A stretch of 31,209 nt of DNA from an uncultured Hungatella sp. (GTDB taxonomy: Bacteria; Bacillota; Clostridia; Lachnospirales; Lachnospiraceae), in contig CAJUFP010000053.1 in the NCBI GenBank assembly GCA_910585645.1, forward strand, positions 1-31,209, in the 5' to 3' direction. Under the pieces are notes generated by a model. It saw only the letters and a program-made list of their open reading frames with translations, did not search any database and was not told the DNA's origin. Of the stretch, positions 30,480 to 31,209 are shown in pieces. Position 1 is the stretch's first letter; each line of letters opens with the position of its first letter. A program made the translations under genes and the position numbers.

Positions 30480-30583
30480 GAAGCCTCAGGAACGGCATTT
30501 CCTGGGGCTTCTTTTTGTGTCCATATGGTACTGTTTAACTTTCTTTGCAACTCTATGGTAATCCATCCTCTCCTAAATGTCAA
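30480..30583 (-). ncRNA. predicted antisense RNA against the YICKWLD peptide, with its promoter
   Basis: On the minus strand TTGACA (30578-30583) and TACCAT (30555-30560) are 17 bases apart, just after the XRE stop codon. Transcription from about 30548 gives an RNA whose first part (GTTAAACAGTACCATATGG) is complementary to the toxin translation start except for a 3-base gap, and which then runs into the complement of the toxin terminator. Length to the hairpin end is about 70 bases. The strand could also encode a 26-residue peptide starting at the ATG near 30566, a competing reading. Confidence 0.5.
30481..30515 (+). terminator. terminator of the YICKWLD peptide gene
   Basis: AAGCCTCAGGAA and TTCCTGGGGCTT form a 12-bp stem (one G-T) with a 6-base loop followed by CTTTTT. 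The minus strand lacks a T run, so it would be a weak stop for a convergent RNA. Confidence 0.88.
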
Positions 30584-30593
30584 GGGTCTTTTT

Positions 30594-30941
30594 CTAAACG
30601 GCCTCTTTTCCAGGCACGCAAATTGACGACTTTGCCTCCGGATCCTGAACGTCCAGAAGCTTTCTGGCGGCGGCTTTCATTCCTGAATCTGCTATACGAT
30701 ATGCATTTAGTAACTTTTGTTCTTCTAAGGAAATAGTTGTCCCATTTTCCCCAGTAATTAATTTTTCTACTGATATGTCCAAAAATTCACATATGACAAG
30801 TATATACTCTATAGGCGGATTTGTATTTCTTTTTTTCCAATTTGAGATCACACTTTGTTTTATATTCAATTTTTTAGCTAAGTCCGCTGTTTTTAAGCTT
30901 TTTTCATCTATTATTTCGAACATTCTTTCACATATAGTCAT
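30594..30941 (-). CDS. XRE-family transcriptional regulator
   Basis: A 115-residue phage-repressor-like protein. The Cro/CI-type helix-turn-helix spans about 15-62 (TADLAKKLNIKQSVISNWKK, then N-P-P-I-E-Y-I-L-V-I-C-E-F-L). The C-terminal part has E-E-Q-K-L-L-N-A-Y-R-x-A-D-x-x-M-K-A-A-A-R-K-L-L, usual in Firmicutes small XRE regulators. I start at the ATG at 30941 (GAGGA upstream). The longer form from 30998 would read through operator-like repeats, making it unlikely. It probably controls the divergent promoter at 30984-31012. Confidence 0.82.
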   Translation of the reverse strand: MTICERMFEIIDEKSLKTADLAKKLNIKQSVISNWKKRNTNPPIEYILVICEFLDISVEKLITGENGTTISLEEQKLLNAYRIADSGMKAAARKLLDVQDPEAKSSICVPGKEAV

Positions 30942-30960
30942 ATTATTATCGTCCTCAATA

Positions 30961-31012
30961 TTGTCAAATGTGAATATTATTTCTTGACTTATTGTCATTT
31001 GTGAAGTATAAT
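30961..31012 (+). promoter_or_regulatory. XRE operators overlapping a strong rightward promoter
   Basis: TTGACT (30984-30989) and TATAAT (31007-31012) are 17 bases apart on the plus strand. The 14-mer TTGTCA-NN-TGTGAA occurs at 30961-30974 and 30992-31005, 31 bases apart; it is an imperfect palindrome. The second copy fills the promoter spacer. This is the layout of a repressor controlling the divergent transcript and perhaps itself. Confidence 0.7.
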
Positions 31013-31018
31013 AAACTT

Positions 31019-31209
31019 ATAGAAAGTGACACCTTTGCAAAACTCGCAAAGGGCCGCTCTCTACAAGTACCAGGCTGCTACTCTACCGGTAGTAGCGGGC
31101 CCGGCCAAAATGATAGTAATAAGTTCCTGAACAGTTCTTATTCTACCATATTCCCGGGCCCTTGTACAACAATTATTTTCAAGCGCCGAGATCCGCTCTT
31201 ATACGGGTT
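31019..31209 (+). ncRNA. start of a possible structured RNA running off the window
   Basis: From the predicted start near 31019 no open frame with a ribosome-binding site appears. The sequence instead holds successive perfect stems: CCTTTGC/GCAAAGG (31032-31038 with 31046-31052), GCTACT/AGTAGC (31077-31082 with 31091-31096), and GGGCCCGG/CCGGGCCC (31097-31104 with 31154-31161), which encloses AATAAG/CTTATT extended by flanking pairs. I cannot assign a family. It could instead be transposon or recombination-site structure. Confidence 0.35.

Overview
The window looks like a chromosomal segment of an anaerobic, spore-forming Clostridia species, most likely a gut Lachnospiraceae. The evidence is the order mazG - HU - rqcP - yabP - yabQ - divIC - spoIIE - tilS - hpt - ftsH on the minus strand. 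This is the Bacillus/Clostridium sporulation-division block, here with an HU gene next to rqcP. A DUF4317 protein, strong AGGAGG ribosome-binding sites and moderate to high GC outside the right end agree with this.

Layout. 1-5400: a GntR/UTRA regulator, a small metallophosphoesterase, a DUF4317 protein, tRNA-Leu(TAA) and tRNA-Tyr(GTA), and a GH13 alpha-glucan hydrolase. 5500-14423: the core minus-strand block from glyA and mazG down to ftsH. It has a Spo0A/sigma-A type promoter before spoIIE and a terminator-like hairpin between rqcP and yabP. 14480-15950: a two-gene Panacea-antitoxin (DUF4065) toxin-antitoxin module placed between glyA and recJ. 16052-19590: recJ, a 48-bp-repeat reading frame, a YgjP-type metallopeptidase, barstar and a barnase lipoprotein, all minus strand. 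19745-22066: an AAA/PD-(D/E)XK protein and decayed remnants of a deoxysugar operon (rhamnulokinase tail and isomerase head). 22097-26190: a class A beta-lactamase-fold hydrolase, a GntR/FCD regulator with kduI under a palindromic operator, a small unknown protein and a Cof-type HAD phosphatase. 26450-28500: a membrane diguanylate cyclase with its own promoter and terminator.

28500-31209 is AT-rich and mobile-element-like. It has two copies of a repeat carrying the 3' half of a tRNA-Arg(ACG)-like gene (old attachment-site scars), a broken DUF5688 gene and an XRE regulator. It also has a compact cluster of very small hydrophobic peptide genes that looks like type I toxin-antitoxin loci. One (29934-30011) faces a convergent antisense promoter across a shared 15-bp bidirectional terminator. 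A second (30372-30455) has its start region duplicated downstream in direct orientation, so that a convergent minus-strand RNA would be antisense to its translation start, the logic of the Fst/par locus of pAD1. A third (30181-30276, minus) shares the YICK..DRN tail. A fourth copy (28597-28690) appears to be a deletion scar made by recombination between the two direct repeats. At the extreme right, two 14-bp palindromic operators next to the XRE gene overlap a near-consensus promoter that would transcribe a strongly structured RNA running off the window.

Most function calls rest on recognised motifs. Promoters, RNAs and toxin roles are read from sequence pattern only.
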